Below, one piece after another: positions 1 through 7,992 of a DNA stretch of 64,000 nt. The stretch is from the NCBI GenBank assembly GCA_002372135.1, contig DFIN01000046.1:5701-69700 (forward strand). The letters are read 5' to 3'. Below the pieces are notes generated by a model. The model was not told the origin of the DNA and did not search any database. It worked only from the letters and a program-made list of their open reading frames with translations. Every line of letters begins with the position of its first letter. The stretch's first letter is position 1. This DNA is from Bacteroidales bacterium UBA3696. GTDB lineage: Bacteria > Bacteroidota > Bacteroidia > Bacteroidales > Paludibacteraceae. The position numbers and the translations under genes were made by a program.

Positions 1-76
1 AAACGACCCTTTGATTGGTGCCAAAACTTACTTAGCAGTAAAGTTGCTTTCAATGCGTTCTCTTACGCATTACTTG

Positions 77-307
77 CTATTCTTTCTCAAAAGAGCGAGG
101 CAAAAGTACCATGAATAATGTATTCGGCAAAATCTTTTTGACAAAAATTTGCAATTTTTCAGAATCTTGTACGTTTTGACCAGCATTACCACGATAATTG
201 ATTACATTATTGCAGAAAGAATCCGATTTATAGGTTACATATAGACAATCGTACTTGGCAATATCTATAAGTACGTTATGAGGATTAGGTAAATCTCTAT
301 GTTGCAT
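77..307 (-). CDS. Hypothetical small protein inside the inverted-repeat segment
   Basis: This is an open frame of 76 codons. I recognise no family, signal peptide or motif. Its 3' third overlaps a promoter match reading the same way, which argues that the frame may be spurious or a decayed remnant. The surrounding bases are AT-rich with no close neighbour on the same strand. If expressed, it would be carried by the 25-bp inverted-repeat segment. Confidence 0.22.
   Translation of the reverse strand: MQHRDLPNPHNVLIDIAKYDCLYVTYKSDSFCNNVINYRGNAGQNVQDSEKLQIFVKKILPNTLFMVLLPRSFEKE
102..131 (-). promoter_or_regulatory. Bacteroidota-type promoter firing leftward out of the segment
   Basis: On the minus strand the -33 TTTG (128-131) and the -7 TACTTTTG (102-109) are 18 bases apart, close to the usual 19-21. 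Transcription would pass through the left inverted-repeat arm into sequence outside the window. If the segment inverted, the same promoter would instead read rightward past position 500. Confidence 0.5.
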
Positions 308-500
308 CGTAATTGGCTTATTTAATTGCCTGATTTATTGAATTTAATATTCGATTGACCATAGTATTCTTTTTAGGGTAATCCCATTGCGTTCATAGTT
401 TGTTACTATAAAGCGTAGCCTACTTTTTCGATGATTATGAAATATAGATAAAGGGGATGAAAGTTTTGCGGAGAATTTGGCACCAATCAAAGGGTCGTTT

Positions 501-738
501 GAGAGGTGCCACGCAGAGAGGTTGCGAAAGACATATATTAAGAAGAACCCTATCCCTAAAACTATGATTACTAACCTCTTCTTCTATTGCTATACCTACA
601 TGTTGCCCTGAGGCAATGTGTAGGTATGCTGCGTATTAGGGGATTGGATCATCAATTGCAATGTGTCCCGCTCCGGCACGATAAACATACGAGCAAAAGA
701 ACGCCTAAAAGAAAGGCAAAAAGCGACCTTTGATGTAT
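501..738. other. Stretch with no recognisable gene
   Basis: No supported reading frame lies between the inverted-repeat segment and the ATPase remnant. Open frames here are short and on conflicting strands. The only structure seen is the imperfect hairpin at 592-627. Confidence 0.6.
592..627. repeat. Imperfect 16-bp hairpin
   Basis: The arms, atacctacatgttgcc and ggcaatgtgtaggtat, pair at 14 of 16 positions around a 4-base loop. No T run follows on either strand, so it does not look like an intrinsic terminator. It may be a repeat end or a structural remnant. Confidence 0.4.
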
Positions 739-1242
739 TGAAAACAAACAACACGCAGTCACAGAAACGGCGTGAAATACACCGGCACGCAGGTAGTCTG
801 GCCGTCTTTACAATAGTCTTTCGTGTAGAGCAGGATCCGCTCACCAATGCGTTGTGAGTACTTATCGCAGAACACGTCAAGCGACTTGTGCGTCTTATAG
901 CCGGACGACTTGACCTCTATCGGCACAAGTTTGTTCCCCCGCGACAAGAGAAAATCAATCTCATAGTTGGTGTTTCCTTTTCCTGTCGGGAAGGTGTAAT
1001 AATATAACTCGTTGCCTGCCGCACGAAGCATTTGCGCCACAAGATTCTCATATACATAGCCGAGATTGGCTTCGAGTTTGTCGGAATCCGCAAATTTAAT
1101 TTTAGTAAAAATGTCAAAATCCGTAAATTTATATTTAAGAAAAGCGTCAGAATCCGTAAATTCATTTCACCCAAAAACTGCAGAAATATCTAAATTTATT
1201 TCTCTCCAAACTGCAGAAATACCTAAATGTTGTTTGTTTTCA
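739..1242. repeat. 15-bp inverted repeats around the ATPase remnant
   Basis: The 15 bases at 739-753 (tgaaaacaaacaaca) are the exact reverse complement of 1228-1242, and the match continues imperfectly on the outer sides. They bracket the broken DUF4143 gene and its 33-base repeats. This could be the footprint of a small mobile unit or of an inverted duplication. Confidence 0.4.
759..1166 (-). pseudogene. C-terminal remnant of a DUF4143 AAA-type ATPase
   Basis: The frame encodes the last part of the DUF4143 domain that forms the C-terminus of many archaeal and bacterial AAA-type ATPases. It contains NLGYVYENLVAQML, then YYYTFP, EIDFLL and PIEVKSSG, the last resembling the PD-(D/E)XK-like core of this domain. 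Intact members are about 370-450 residues with an N-terminal P-loop; here the P-loop and everything before SDKLEANLG is missing. The frame stays open upstream through 33-base repeats (about 11 codons each), up to a stop at 1167-1169. The first ATG is at 1040, inside a conserved segment, so it is not a natural start. I read it as a truncated gene joined to repeat DNA. Confidence 0.7.
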
Positions 1243-1245
1243 GTA
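1080..1245. repeat. Five degenerate 33-34 bp tandem repeats
   Basis: Units begin near 1080, 1113, 1146, 1180 and 1213. The first three share the core gtc.gaatccgtaaattta; the last two share gcagaaatacctaaat. At about 11 codons per unit, the three promoter-distal units keep the minus-strand frame open into the ATPase remnant (core KFTDSD). They end about 65 bases upstream of the secreted-protein start at 1309. Confidence 0.65.
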
Positions 1246-1308
1246 TAACCAAATAGAAAAACAATAAAAAACAAAATATAAGTTTAACCCTCAAAAAACC
1301 GAATTATT

Positions 1309-2175
1309 ATGAAAAAACTATTTCTTTTATTAACCGCCATCGTGCTGTGTTCAAGCATGAGTTTTGCGAGATTATCTGGAGATCAAGACAATTCAAGTCT
1401 GAAAGGTAATTTATCGCATATCTATGATTTGAAAATGGATAAAAGTAATCTTTTGAAAAGTAAAGTTAATGATTCAACTGTCTCAATAAAAAAGGCGAGA
1501 CGGGCACCAATGGCTTATGATAATAGTCTCGCGGGATTTGATTATTTTTTTGATCATTTTGTATGGAATGATGTTACAAAGTCATCCCCTGCTACGGGAG
1601 TAATTAGGCTGTCAGGAGGAAGTTGTTTGGATGATTATTGTTGGGATTACATAGATTTTGGAATAAATTTTTATGTCCCGTCTGGAGTTAATTACATACC
1701 CACAGGAGCATATACTGTAAGTTCCACCGGGGCTGTTGGAACAGTTGCACAAGGTCCTAGTGAATGTAATACCAGCAATGCCGGTTTTTTTAAGGATGTT
1801 GATGCCTATCAATATACAAATTTTTGGTGGTTTTTTAAATCAGGGTTTGTTTACATAGTAAATGCAGGAAAACAAGAAAAACCGACGTTTATGTATTTAT
1901 CTATAAAAGATAGTGAAGAAAGTGTTGTTAGTGCAATAATAGGTACGGAGCCTACGAAACGCACTGTTAATATAACTTATGGGGATGAAAATGGAAATGG
2001 CATTAATGCTAGTGCTGCTATTGGATATTGGGATGAAGACGGGACGCAATTTTGGGAAGGAGACGAGATTACATTGACTCCTGTTGATGCTGAAGGCTGG
2101 ATTTTTGAAGGATGGACAGGTGACAATAGTAACGAGTTGAAAAAAATAATGACGGCTCTTACACTTTACTTGTAG
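1309..2175 (+). CDS. Secreted InlB-like repeat-domain protein, N-terminal part (frameshifted)
   Basis: It begins with a clear Sec signal peptide (MKKLFLLLTAIVLCSSMSFA). An unrecognised, Trp/Tyr-rich domain of about 180 residues follows. From about residue 225 it enters a divergent InlB B-repeat/bacterial repeat domain (WDEDGTQFWEGDEITLTPV, then GWIFEGWTG). The frame then runs into LKKIMTALTLYL and stops. Inserting one A in the A7 run at 2140-2146 gives KKNNDGSYTLLVGAKNYTLTP, which reads directly into the next frame, so the two frames are one gene of about 1056 codons. The indel could be a real inactivating mutation, slipped-strand variation or a sequencing error. Base composition is AT-rich compared with the core genes. 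Confidence 0.75.
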   Translation: MKKLFLLLTAIVLCSSMSFARLSGDQDNSSLKGNLSHIYDLKMDKSNLLKSKVNDSTVSIKKARRAPMAYDNSLAGFDYFFDHFVWNDVTKSSPATGVIRLSGGSCLDDYCWDYIDFGINFYVPSGVNYIPTGAYTVSSTGAVGTVAQGPSECNTSNAGFFKDVDAYQYTNFWWFFKSGFVYIVNAGKQEKPTFMYLSIKDSEESVVSAIIGTEPTKRTVNITYGDENGNGINASAAIGYWDEDGTQFWEGDEITLTPVDAEGWIFEGWTGDNSNELKKIMTALTLYL

Positions 2176-2192
2176 GTGCAAAAAACTATACT

Positions 2193-4478
2193 TTGACACC
2201 TTCATGGAAAGAAACGGTAACAGGAACTGTTACAGCATCAGCAGATCCTGTTGCAGGTGGTAGCGTCACGGTTAGTCCATCAGGTCCTCTACCAGGTGGG
2301 ACACCAGTTACACTTACGGTTGAAGAAAACGAGGGATATCGCTTTGTTATGTGGGAAGATGATGAATCTACAGACAAAACTCGTCAAGTAATTGTTGCCG
2401 GAGATGATTCCTATACAGCTATTTTCAAAGAAAAGGTACAGACCACAGTAAACTTCAACAATAATTACGGTCTTGTAACAGTGAATGTTGATCCGATAGA
2501 TGGTTATTATTACGAAGGACAAAACCTTACGTTGACAGCAACTGCTCTCGCTGAAAAATATACAATAACAGAATGGTTAAAAGATGGTGATCATTACGCT
2601 GGGGCTTCTTTGGTACTTGATATTGAAGCTGGAAATAATACATATACAGCAGTATTCGAAGAACGAGATACAATCAATATTGACATCCCATTTGCAGCAT
2701 ATAGTGATAATTTGGCTACATATTCGCTACGTGGTAATGACGCTGGCGGAACTACCAATACTAGCAGTGGTTATTATATTAGTGCCCATTTTGATGCAAG
2801 CAATAATTCTTTAGATCATGTAGAATCAATATATCATAATGGCACGAATTTGTCATTTACCAATTATGTGTTAGATGAGCCTGACCAGCCATGTGGTAAC
2901 CGTGTTGTTTCGCATCTCTATTGCAATAATGCTACTGGTGATATCTATCATTTTAGTATACACTGGAGGTTCCCATGGAATGCTGACTCAAATGATTCTT
3001 TTAATGCAGAACAAACAATGACAATAACCAATGTTTCTTATAATAACACATATGGTGCATTGGAAATTTATGGTGAAGCGACTTGGACAGATTGGGGCAA
3101 AACGTGCTATAATAAAATGGATTTGTTGTTTATTACAGGAACAAGATGTTCTGATGACATTATGCTGCCGGAAGGTACTTATCCTATTGAATGCACAGGT
3201 AATCCGAATACGGTATATGCAAATCCAGGAGTAACAAGTTGTGCTTATGCAAAAGGTTGTAATCAGGGAGTAGTGTTTGGAACTCTGTTGATTACGACAG
3301 GAACAGTAGTGGTAAGTAGGAATGGGAATAATTATACTATTCAAGTAACAGCAAAAAATAGTTATGAAAATGATATTATTGGTACGCTTTCTGGTTCTAT
3401 TACATCAACTTCTGTTCCTTCTTACACATTAAATGTTAATACTGATGGGCATGGTACTGCGCGCGTGTATCGCTACGACTGCAACGACAACGAGAACCTC
3501 GTTAGCAACAGCGGTTCGTACAAACAGGGCTCGTACTTCAAACTTGAAGCGGAAGGCAATTCAGGTTATGCTTTCGACTATTGGACGATTGATGGCGTGG
3601 ACGAACACTTCACCAACAACCCCGAAACACTCGACGGACTGTATTCCAATGCTATTATCACCGCTCACTTCAAGACCGTATCCACCGACCTTGTCCTCAA
3701 AGACGGTGTAAGTACAGGACAGACGGACATCAACTTCGATGAGTTTGCCGCCACCTACAACGGACAGACCATGAGCAGCGTCACCCTCAACCGCACCTTC
3801 ACTGCCGGCAACTGGGCTACCCTCTGCCTGCCCTTTGATGTGAACGAAAGCCAACTGTCAAGCACAGGACTGCTCCGCAATGTGTATGAGTTCCGCTATG
3901 CTACGGGTTCAGCCGATGCGGGCAAACAAGTAACCTTCCACTTCCGTGTCACTACCTCCATGGAAGCAGGACGAGGCTACCTTGTCAAAGGTGAAAGCGG
4001 ATTAGCTAAAAAGTCGTCCTTCACCTTTGAGGGTACTGAAAGCGACCCGATAGTCATCGACTTATCGGCAGATACGAAAACAGATGTGAATGACCTCAAG
4101 GATGTAAATGCTTACTACGATGAGAGCGTAGGTAGCGATATCGCCATCGTGGGTGTATTGCGTAGCGGCACATTGAATAATGACGGACGCAAAGTAATGG
4201 GCTTGGCAAACAATAAGATTTGGTATCCGCACTCAAGTGGTAATCCCATGCCTGCTTACCGTGCGTACTTCTATAATCCCAGTGCTTCGGCATCATCGGT
4301 TATGCCTCGTGTTCGCATTGTGGTGGAAGGCGAAGGTACCACCGAGTTGGAAGTAGTGGATGGCGAATTGATTTCCGCAACCGAGGACAGTTGCGCTCCA
4401 AGAAAGTACATCCGTAATGGTGTGCTCATCATTGAGCGCAACGGCGTAAGATATGACGCACAAGGGAAGAGACTATAA
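2193..4478 (+). CDS. Secreted InlB-like repeat-domain protein, C-terminal part (frameshifted)
   Basis: This continues the preceding frame after the A7 indel. It starts with three InlB B-type repeats (GGSVTVSPSG..GTPVTLTVEENEGYRFVMWEDD; GLVTVNVDPIDGYYYEGQNL; AGNNTYTAVFEE), then an unrecognised beta-rich region. Another repeat follows near residue 410 (YTLNVNTDGHGTARVYRYD), then a C-terminal domain with NWATLCLPFDV, typical of Bacteroidales surface proteins. It ends with the tail YIRNGVLIIERNGVRYDAQ, a recurrent end in secreted Bacteroidales proteins whose function I cannot state. Composition changes sharply from AT-rich to GC-richer near base 3455, inside the gene. It is probably cell-surface or secreted, with unknown ligand. 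The ATG at 2193 need not be a real start. Confidence 0.75.
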   Translation: MTPSWKETVTGTVTASADPVAGGSVTVSPSGPLPGGTPVTLTVEENEGYRFVMWEDDESTDKTRQVIVAGDDSYTAIFKEKVQTTVNFNNNYGLVTVNVDPIDGYYYEGQNLTLTATALAEKYTITEWLKDGDHYAGASLVLDIEAGNNTYTAVFEERDTINIDIPFAAYSDNLATYSLRGNDAGGTTNTSSGYYISAHFDASNNSLDHVESIYHNGTNLSFTNYVLDEPDQPCGNRVVSHLYCNNATGDIYHFSIHWRFPWNADSNDSFNAEQTMTITNVSYNNTYGALEIYGEATWTDWGKTCYNKMDLLFITGTRCSDDIMLPEGTYPIECTGNPNTVYANPGVTSCAYAKGCNQGVVFGTLLITTGTVVVSRNGNNYTIQVTAKNSYENDIIGTLSGSITSTSVPSYTLNVNTDGHGTARVYRYDCNDNENLVSNSGSYKQGSYFKLEAEGNSGYAFDYWTIDGVDEHFTNNPETLDGLYSNAIITAHFKTVSTDLVLKDGVSTGQTDINFDEFAATYNGQTMSSVTLNRTFTAGNWATLCLPFDVNESQLSSTGLLRNVYEFRYATGSADAGKQVTFHFRVTTSMEAGRGYLVKGESGLAKKSSFTFEGTESDPIVIDLSADTKTDVNDLKDVNAYYDESVGSDIAIVGVLRSGTLNNDGRKVMGLANNKIWYPHSSGNPMPAYRAYFYNPSASASSVMPRVRIVVEGEGTTELEVVDGELISATEDSCAPRKYIRNGVLIIERNGVRYDAQGKRL

Positions 4479-4515
4479 CACACGCCCCCCTGCCCCTCTA
4501 ACTTAGAGGGGGAGT
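4478..4515 (-). repeat. Dispersed palindromic repeat, copy 1
   Basis: It lies directly behind the stop of the secreted-protein gene. The core cccctctaacttagagggg is a 7-bp stem with a 5-base loop. Read on the minus strand, about 33 of 39 positions match bases 24753-24791 inside the methyltransferase gene. This points to a mobile or amplified REP-like element. Confidence 0.65.
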
Positions 4516-4526
4516 CGGGTTAGAGA

Positions 4527-4565
4527 GGCGCAGGACGTTATCGAACGCTCCTGCGCCGTTTTTTC
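4527..4565 (+). terminator. Intrinsic terminator
   Basis: A perfect 9-bp GC-rich stem (ggcgcagga with tcctgcgcc) encloses a small inner stem (cgtt with aacg). It is followed by gttttttcgtttttt. It closes the transcript of the secreted repeat protein just before the promoter of the next gene. Confidence 0.85.
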
Positions 4566-4574
4566 GTTTTTTCT

Positions 4575-4604
4575 TTTGCGTTTTGTGTTTTTTTTGTATT
4601 TTTG
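4575..4604 (+). promoter_or_regulatory. Promoter of the DoxX-like/tpiA unit
   Basis: The -33 TTTG (4575-4578) and -7 TATTTTTG (4597-4604) are 18 bases apart. Their position between terminator and gene supports them and argues that the coding start is the ATG at 4638 rather than the TTG at 4602, which lies within the -7 box. Confidence 0.55.
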
Positions 4605-4637
4605 CCGCCGAAAGAACAGACGAATTGCTCATTCGAT

Positions 4638-5783
4638 ATGAAACACACTTTTGCTACTTTTTTAGGTCATTGTTCGCGGATCCTATTGGGTTTGGTATTT
4701 CTTTTTTCCGGTTTTGTCAAGGCGGTTGATCCTCTTGGAACGGTATATAAGATAGAGGATTATCTGAAGGCCTTTGGCGGTTTTTTCACGGATTTACTTC
4801 CTTTGGCTACGGCGGCTGCATTCGTATTGATTGCGGCTGAGTTTGTATTGGGTGTGTGCTTGTTTCTCAATGTTCGCACGCAATGGACGGCTTGGTTGAG
4901 TCTTCTGTTTTACCTAATAATGACCCCGCTGACGCTATATATAGCGCTCGCCAATCCGGTGAGCGATTGCGGCTGTTTCGGGGACGCGATAGTGCTGACT
5001 AATTGGCAGACATTTTGGAAGAATGTAGTCTTGCTTTTGTTGGTGATTGTGCTCTTGTGCACAAAGCGATATATCCGTCCTCGTTGGCGTTGGTATGCCG
5101 AATGCGGTATTGCGGTGATTAGCCTGGCGGCAGTGATTGGCTGGATGGTATGGACGCTGTATCACTTGCCGGTGATAGATTTTCGTCCGTACAAGGTAGG
5201 CAATAACTTGGTTGAGTTGATGGAGTACCCTGAGGATGCACCCCGCGACGAATATAAGGTTACGCTTGTTTATTCGCGTGAGGGGGTGGAAAAAGAGTTC
5301 AGTTTGTCCGACTATCCGAAGGGAGATTCGACATGGACTTTTGTTCGTCAGGAGTCGCAGTTGGTGAAGAAAGGTTATGAGCCACCTATTCATGATTTGG
5401 AGATCATGAATAGGGATTATGAGGACATTACCTACGACATATTGGAGAGCGAGGCGCCAGTGGTATTGGTTATTATGTACGATTTGGACAAAGCGGACAA
5501 GGTGTGCGATGCGGAATTGAGTAGTTTGCAAGCAATGTGCGAAGAGAGGGGTACGTCTTTCTATATTCTGACGGGTTCCGGTTCGGACCGGATAGATGCT
5601 TTTGTCAGCAAGGAGGGGATGTACTCGTTGGAGACTGCAGTATGCAGTTGTGATCCGGTCACGTTGAAGACGATTGTGCGCGCCAATCCGGGCGTTATGG
5701 TGATACAGAACGGCATCGTGAAAGCGAAGTACAACCTTCGCGCCACTCCCGCCCAAGAAGTCGTTGAATCCTTAAATCTTTGA
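4638..5783 (+). CDS. BT_3928-type DoxX/MauE-like membrane protein with thioredoxin-like tail
   Basis: The first roughly 190 residues hold about five membrane segments of the DoxX/MauE superfamily. FLFSGFVKAVDPLGT follows helix 1, and the redox-type motif DCGCFGD sits after helix 3. A soluble C-terminal domain of about 190 residues follows (VVLVIMYDLDK, then VMVIQNGIVKAKY), which looks thioredoxin-like but has no CxxC at the usual place. In Bacteroidales this protein commonly precedes tpiA, as here, 23 bases ahead. MauE homologues help form disulfides in a periplasmic enzyme, but the role here is unproven. The ATG at 4638 is chosen because the earlier TTG overlaps the promoter. Confidence 0.85.
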   Translation: MKHTFATFLGHCSRILLGLVFLFSGFVKAVDPLGTVYKIEDYLKAFGGFFTDLLPLATAAAFVLIAAEFVLGVCLFLNVRTQWTAWLSLLFYLIMTPLTLYIALANPVSDCGCFGDAIVLTNWQTFWKNVVLLLLVIVLLCTKRYIRPRWRWYAECGIAVISLAAVIGWMVWTLYHLPVIDFRPYKVGNNLVELMEYPEDAPRDEYKVTLVYSREGVEKEFSLSDYPKGDSTWTFVRQESQLVKKGYEPPIHDLEIMNRDYEDITYDILESEAPVVLVIMYDLDKADKVCDAELSSLQAMCEERGTSFYILTGSGSDRIDAFVSKEGMYSLETAVCSCDPVTLKTIVRANPGVMVIQNGIVKAKYNLRATPAQEVVESLNL

Positions 5784-5801
5784 ATTTCTAAATTTTTGAA
5801 T
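5766..5801. repeat. AT-rich iterated leader before tpiA
   Basis: Short iterations of the type aaatctttgaatttctaaat span the end of the DoxX-like gene and the leader of tpiA. A similar series precedes hisS at 49818-49862 on the other strand. The function is unknown; low-complexity leaders like this occur in Bacteroidales. Confidence 0.4.
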
Positions 5802-5806
5802 ATATT

Positions 5807-6556
5807 ATGAGAACACGAATGGTAGCAGGTAACTGGAAGATGAACATGAACCTGCAAGAAGGTGTAGCGTTGGCTACTGAATTAAAGCAAAGAGTTACAA
5901 ATCCCGGATGCGAGGTAGTGATAGGAACTCCGTTCATTCATTTGACTGAGGTGTCCCGTCTTTTGGAGGGCAGTCCGATTCGCGTGGCAGCGGAGAACTG
6001 TGCGGACCAAGTGAAGGGAGCCTACACGGGTGAGGTGAGTGCCGCGATGGTTCGTTCGACGGGTGCTACGTATTGCATCTTAGGTCATAGTGAGCGTCGT
6101 GCTTATTACCACGAGACGGCTGAGATACTGAAGAAGAAGGTTGATTTGGCGTTGGCTGAGGGTTTGCGTGTGATTTTCTGCATCGGTGAGGTAAAAGAGG
6201 AGCGCGAGTCGAATCGTCAGAACGAGGTAGTGGCTGCCCAGTTGGAGGGTTCGCTGTTCCACTTGAGCGAGGAGCAGTGGAAGCAGATTACGTTAGCCTA
6301 CGAGCCTGTATGGGCTATCGGCACGGGCTTGACGGCTACTCCGGAGCAGGCTCAGGATATGCACGCCTATATCCGCAGTTTGGTAGCCAAACATTATGGC
6401 GAGCAAGTGGCAGAAGATACAACTATCTTGTATGGCGGTAGTTGCAACGAGAAGAACGCAGCCGAGTTGTTTGCCAATCGGGATGTAGATGGCGGTTTGA
6501 TAGGTGGTGCCAGTTTGGTAGCGGACAAGTTCTGCGCCATCATAGCAGCCCGCTAA
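5807..6556 (+). CDS. tpiA: Triosephosphate isomerase
   Basis: It interconverts dihydroxyacetone phosphate and glyceraldehyde 3-phosphate in cytosolic glycolysis and gluconeogenesis. The full 249-residue TIM barrel is present. The substrate Asn and Lys are in GNWKMN (N9, K11), the catalytic His is in ILGHSERR (H94), the catalytic Glu is in [11 protein letters not shown] (E166), and the phosphate loops YGGS and GGLIGGASL are intact. The start is conserved ([13 protein letters not shown]). It is cotranscribed with the upstream DoxX-like gene, and the next gene follows after 39 bases. Confidence 0.98.
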   Translation: MRTRMVAGNWKMNMNLQEGVALATELKQRVTNPGCEVVIGTPFIHLTEVSRLLEGSPIRVAAENCADQVKGAYTGEVSAAMVRSTGATYCILGHSERRAYYHETAEILKKKVDLALAEGLRVIFCIGEVKEERESNRQNEVVAAQLEGSLFHLSEEQWKQITLAYEPVWAIGTGLTATPEQAQDMHAYIRSLVAKHYGEQVAEDTTILYGGSCNEKNAAELFANRDVDGGLIGGASLVADKFCAIIAAR

Positions 6557-6595
6557 GAGTAAGACGAATAGCGGCACAGAAAAAAAAGAATTGTT

Positions 6596-7132
6596 ATGGC
6601 ACTGATAAAGAGTATCAACCGTAACGGAGAGCGCTTGACTCCCCGTATAGCGGAGGGAGTGTTTATGGCTGAGAATGCCACAGTAGTGGGTGAAGTTACG
6701 GTGGGCGAAGGTAGCAGTATATGGTTCAACGCGGTGCTGCGCGGTGATGTGAATACGATAGAGGTAGGCAAGCACTGCAACATACAGGACGGTGCCGTAT
6801 TGCATACGCTGTACCAGAAATCGACGATACGTCTCGGAGACTACGTGTCGGTAGGGCATAATGTGACCATCCACGGTGCGGATGTGGACGACTATGCACT
6901 AATCGGTATGGGTTCCACGCTGTTGGACGGCGTTCATGTAGGCGAGGGGGCTATAGTAGCCGCCGGTGCATTGGTGCTGAAAAACACGCAGATTGGTCCG
7001 TATGAGTTGTGGGGCGGTGTGCCTGCCAAGTTCATTAAGAAAGCCGACCCAGCGCAGACGGAAGAGATAAATCGGCGCATTGCCCACAACTATGCGATGT
7101 ACGCCACTTGGTATGATGAAGAAGAAAAATAA
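6596..7132 (+). CDS. Gamma carbonic anhydrase-like hexapeptide protein
   Basis: This 178-residue left-handed beta-helix protein is of the gamma carbonic anhydrase/YrdA type. Hexapeptide repeats run from about residue 20 to 140. The three His of the zinc site of the family can be placed in AVLHTL, SVGHN and TIHGAD. It has a long C-terminal helix that closes the trimer. Members hydrate CO2 or bind related acyl groups; many bacterial homologues show little activity, so the substrate is unproven. It sits in the tpiA unit. Confidence 0.9.
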   Translation: MALIKSINRNGERLTPRIAEGVFMAENATVVGEVTVGEGSSIWFNAVLRGDVNTIEVGKHCNIQDGAVLHTLYQKSTIRLGDYVSVGHNVTIHGADVDDYALIGMGSTLLDGVHVGEGAIVAAGALVLKNTQIGPYELWGGVPAKFIKKADPAQTEEINRRIAHNYAMYATWYDEEEK

Positions 7133-7161
7133 ATAGTTATAACCCCAAAAAACACACGCCT

Positions 7162-7992
7162 ATGAAAGAACCTAACCGCATTCTATTTATATCGCAGGAG
7201 ATATTCCCTTACCTCGCGGAAGAGACTCCGGTACGTGTTCGCAATCGTCGTTTGCCTGAGTGGTTTCAGTCGAAAGGATGGGAAACGCGCACGTTTATGC
7301 CCAAGTTCGGTGAGATTAACGAGCGTCGCAATCAATTGCACGAGGTGATTCGCTTGTCGGGTGTCAATATGATCATAGACGATACGGATCATCAGTTGAT
7401 TATCAAGGTAACAAGTATTCAGTCTGCCCGTTTGCAGATATACTTTATCGACAACGATGACTATTTCAACCGCCGCAAGGGTATAGGTGACGAGATGGGC
7501 GAGTATAGCGACAACGACGAGCGTTGTATCTTTTTCACCCGCAGTGTGCTGGAGACGGTTCGCAAACTTCGTTGGACCCCGAGTGTGATTCACTGTTCGG
7601 GGTGGATGTCCGCGTTAGCTCCGTTGTACCTGAAGAAAGCGTATGCCGACACGCCTTTCTTTGCTCATTCAAAGATTGTAGTCTCGTTGGAGAACGAGGA
7701 ATACGAGAAGCCGTTTGGCACCGCTTTTTCAAAGAAGTTGATGATGGAAGGTATGAAGAAGAACGACGTACGCAGTATAGCAGGTTTTCCGGTGGGTTAT
7801 GAAGAGTTAATGCGTTTGGCGATTGACAATGCGGATGCCTTTGTGGTAGGCGGGGACAACGTGAATCAGCGTGTGCTCAACTATGCAGAAACGAGCGGCA
7901 AACCGATGATGCAATACAATGAGAACAATGGTCAACAAGAATATCTGGATTATTACCTTAGTTTGCTTTCTGAGTCTTCTAACGGGTTGTAA
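7162..7992 (+). CDS. GT5 glycogen/starch synthase-like protein, N-terminal domain only
   Basis: The 276 residues match the N-terminal Rossmann domain of GT5 glycogen synthases: ILFISQEIFPYLAEE at the start, then FMPKFGEINERR, IYFIDNDDYFNR and VIHCSGWMSAL. The C-terminal nucleotide-sugar domain of a working synthase (about 480 residues) is absent, and the ADP-glucose-binding KxGGL motif is not seen. Short homologues beside a DUF4270 gene are common in Bacteroidales. It is probably not a glycogen synthase by itself; the role is unknown. Its last 74 bases overlap the next gene in another frame. Confidence 0.82.
   Translation: MKEPNRILFISQEIFPYLAEETPVRVRNRRLPEWFQSKGWETRTFMPKFGEINERRNQLHEVIRLSGVNMIIDDTDHQLIIKVTSIQSARLQIYFIDNDDYFNRRKGIGDEMGEYSDNDERCIFFTRSVLETVRKLRWTPSVIHCSGWMSALAPLYLKKAYADTPFFAHSKIVVSLENEEYEKPFGTAFSKKLMMEGMKKNDVRSIAGFPVGYEELMRLAIDNADAFVVGGDNVNQRVLNYAETSGKPMMQYNENNGQQEYLDYYLSLLSESSNGL

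Larger units (their letters stand above)
1..500. repeat. Segment bounded by a perfect 25-bp inverted repeat
   Basis: Bases 1-25 are the exact reverse complement of bases 476-500, so about 450 bases lie between two inverted arms. The left arm touches the window edge and may be longer. The right arm is also the 5' part of a hairpin: ggcacc at 479-484 pairs with ggtgcc at 505-510, and tcaaa pairs with tttga inside it. The segment holds a good minus-strand promoter pointing out through the left arm and a weaker plus-strand one near the right arm. It could be an invertible promoter segment or a MITE-like element. No recombinase or transposase gene is visible nearby. Confidence 0.6.

Noticed and set aside
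399..428. Plus-strand promoter inside the inverted-repeat segment
   Set aside because: TTTG-N18-TACTTTTT misses the final G and no clear gene follows before the ATPase remnant, so it is not listed as a feature, only mentioned as a possibility.
1080..1245. CRISPR array
   Set aside because: Repeat units are contiguous and degenerate with no unique spacers, and no cas gene is present.
1066..1248. 60-codon plus-strand frame over the 33-bp repeats
   Set aside because: It only translates the tandem repeats; the minus-strand frame joins a recognisable domain, so the plus frame is more likely an accident.
1279..1286. TAAGTTTA as -7 box of the secreted repeat-protein gene
   Set aside because: One mismatch and no TTTG at the -33 distance; too weak to call.
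4935..5756. 273-codon open frame opposite the DoxX-like gene
   Set aside because: Antisense to a supported gene; rich in His/Tyr/Arg as expected for a shadow frame.
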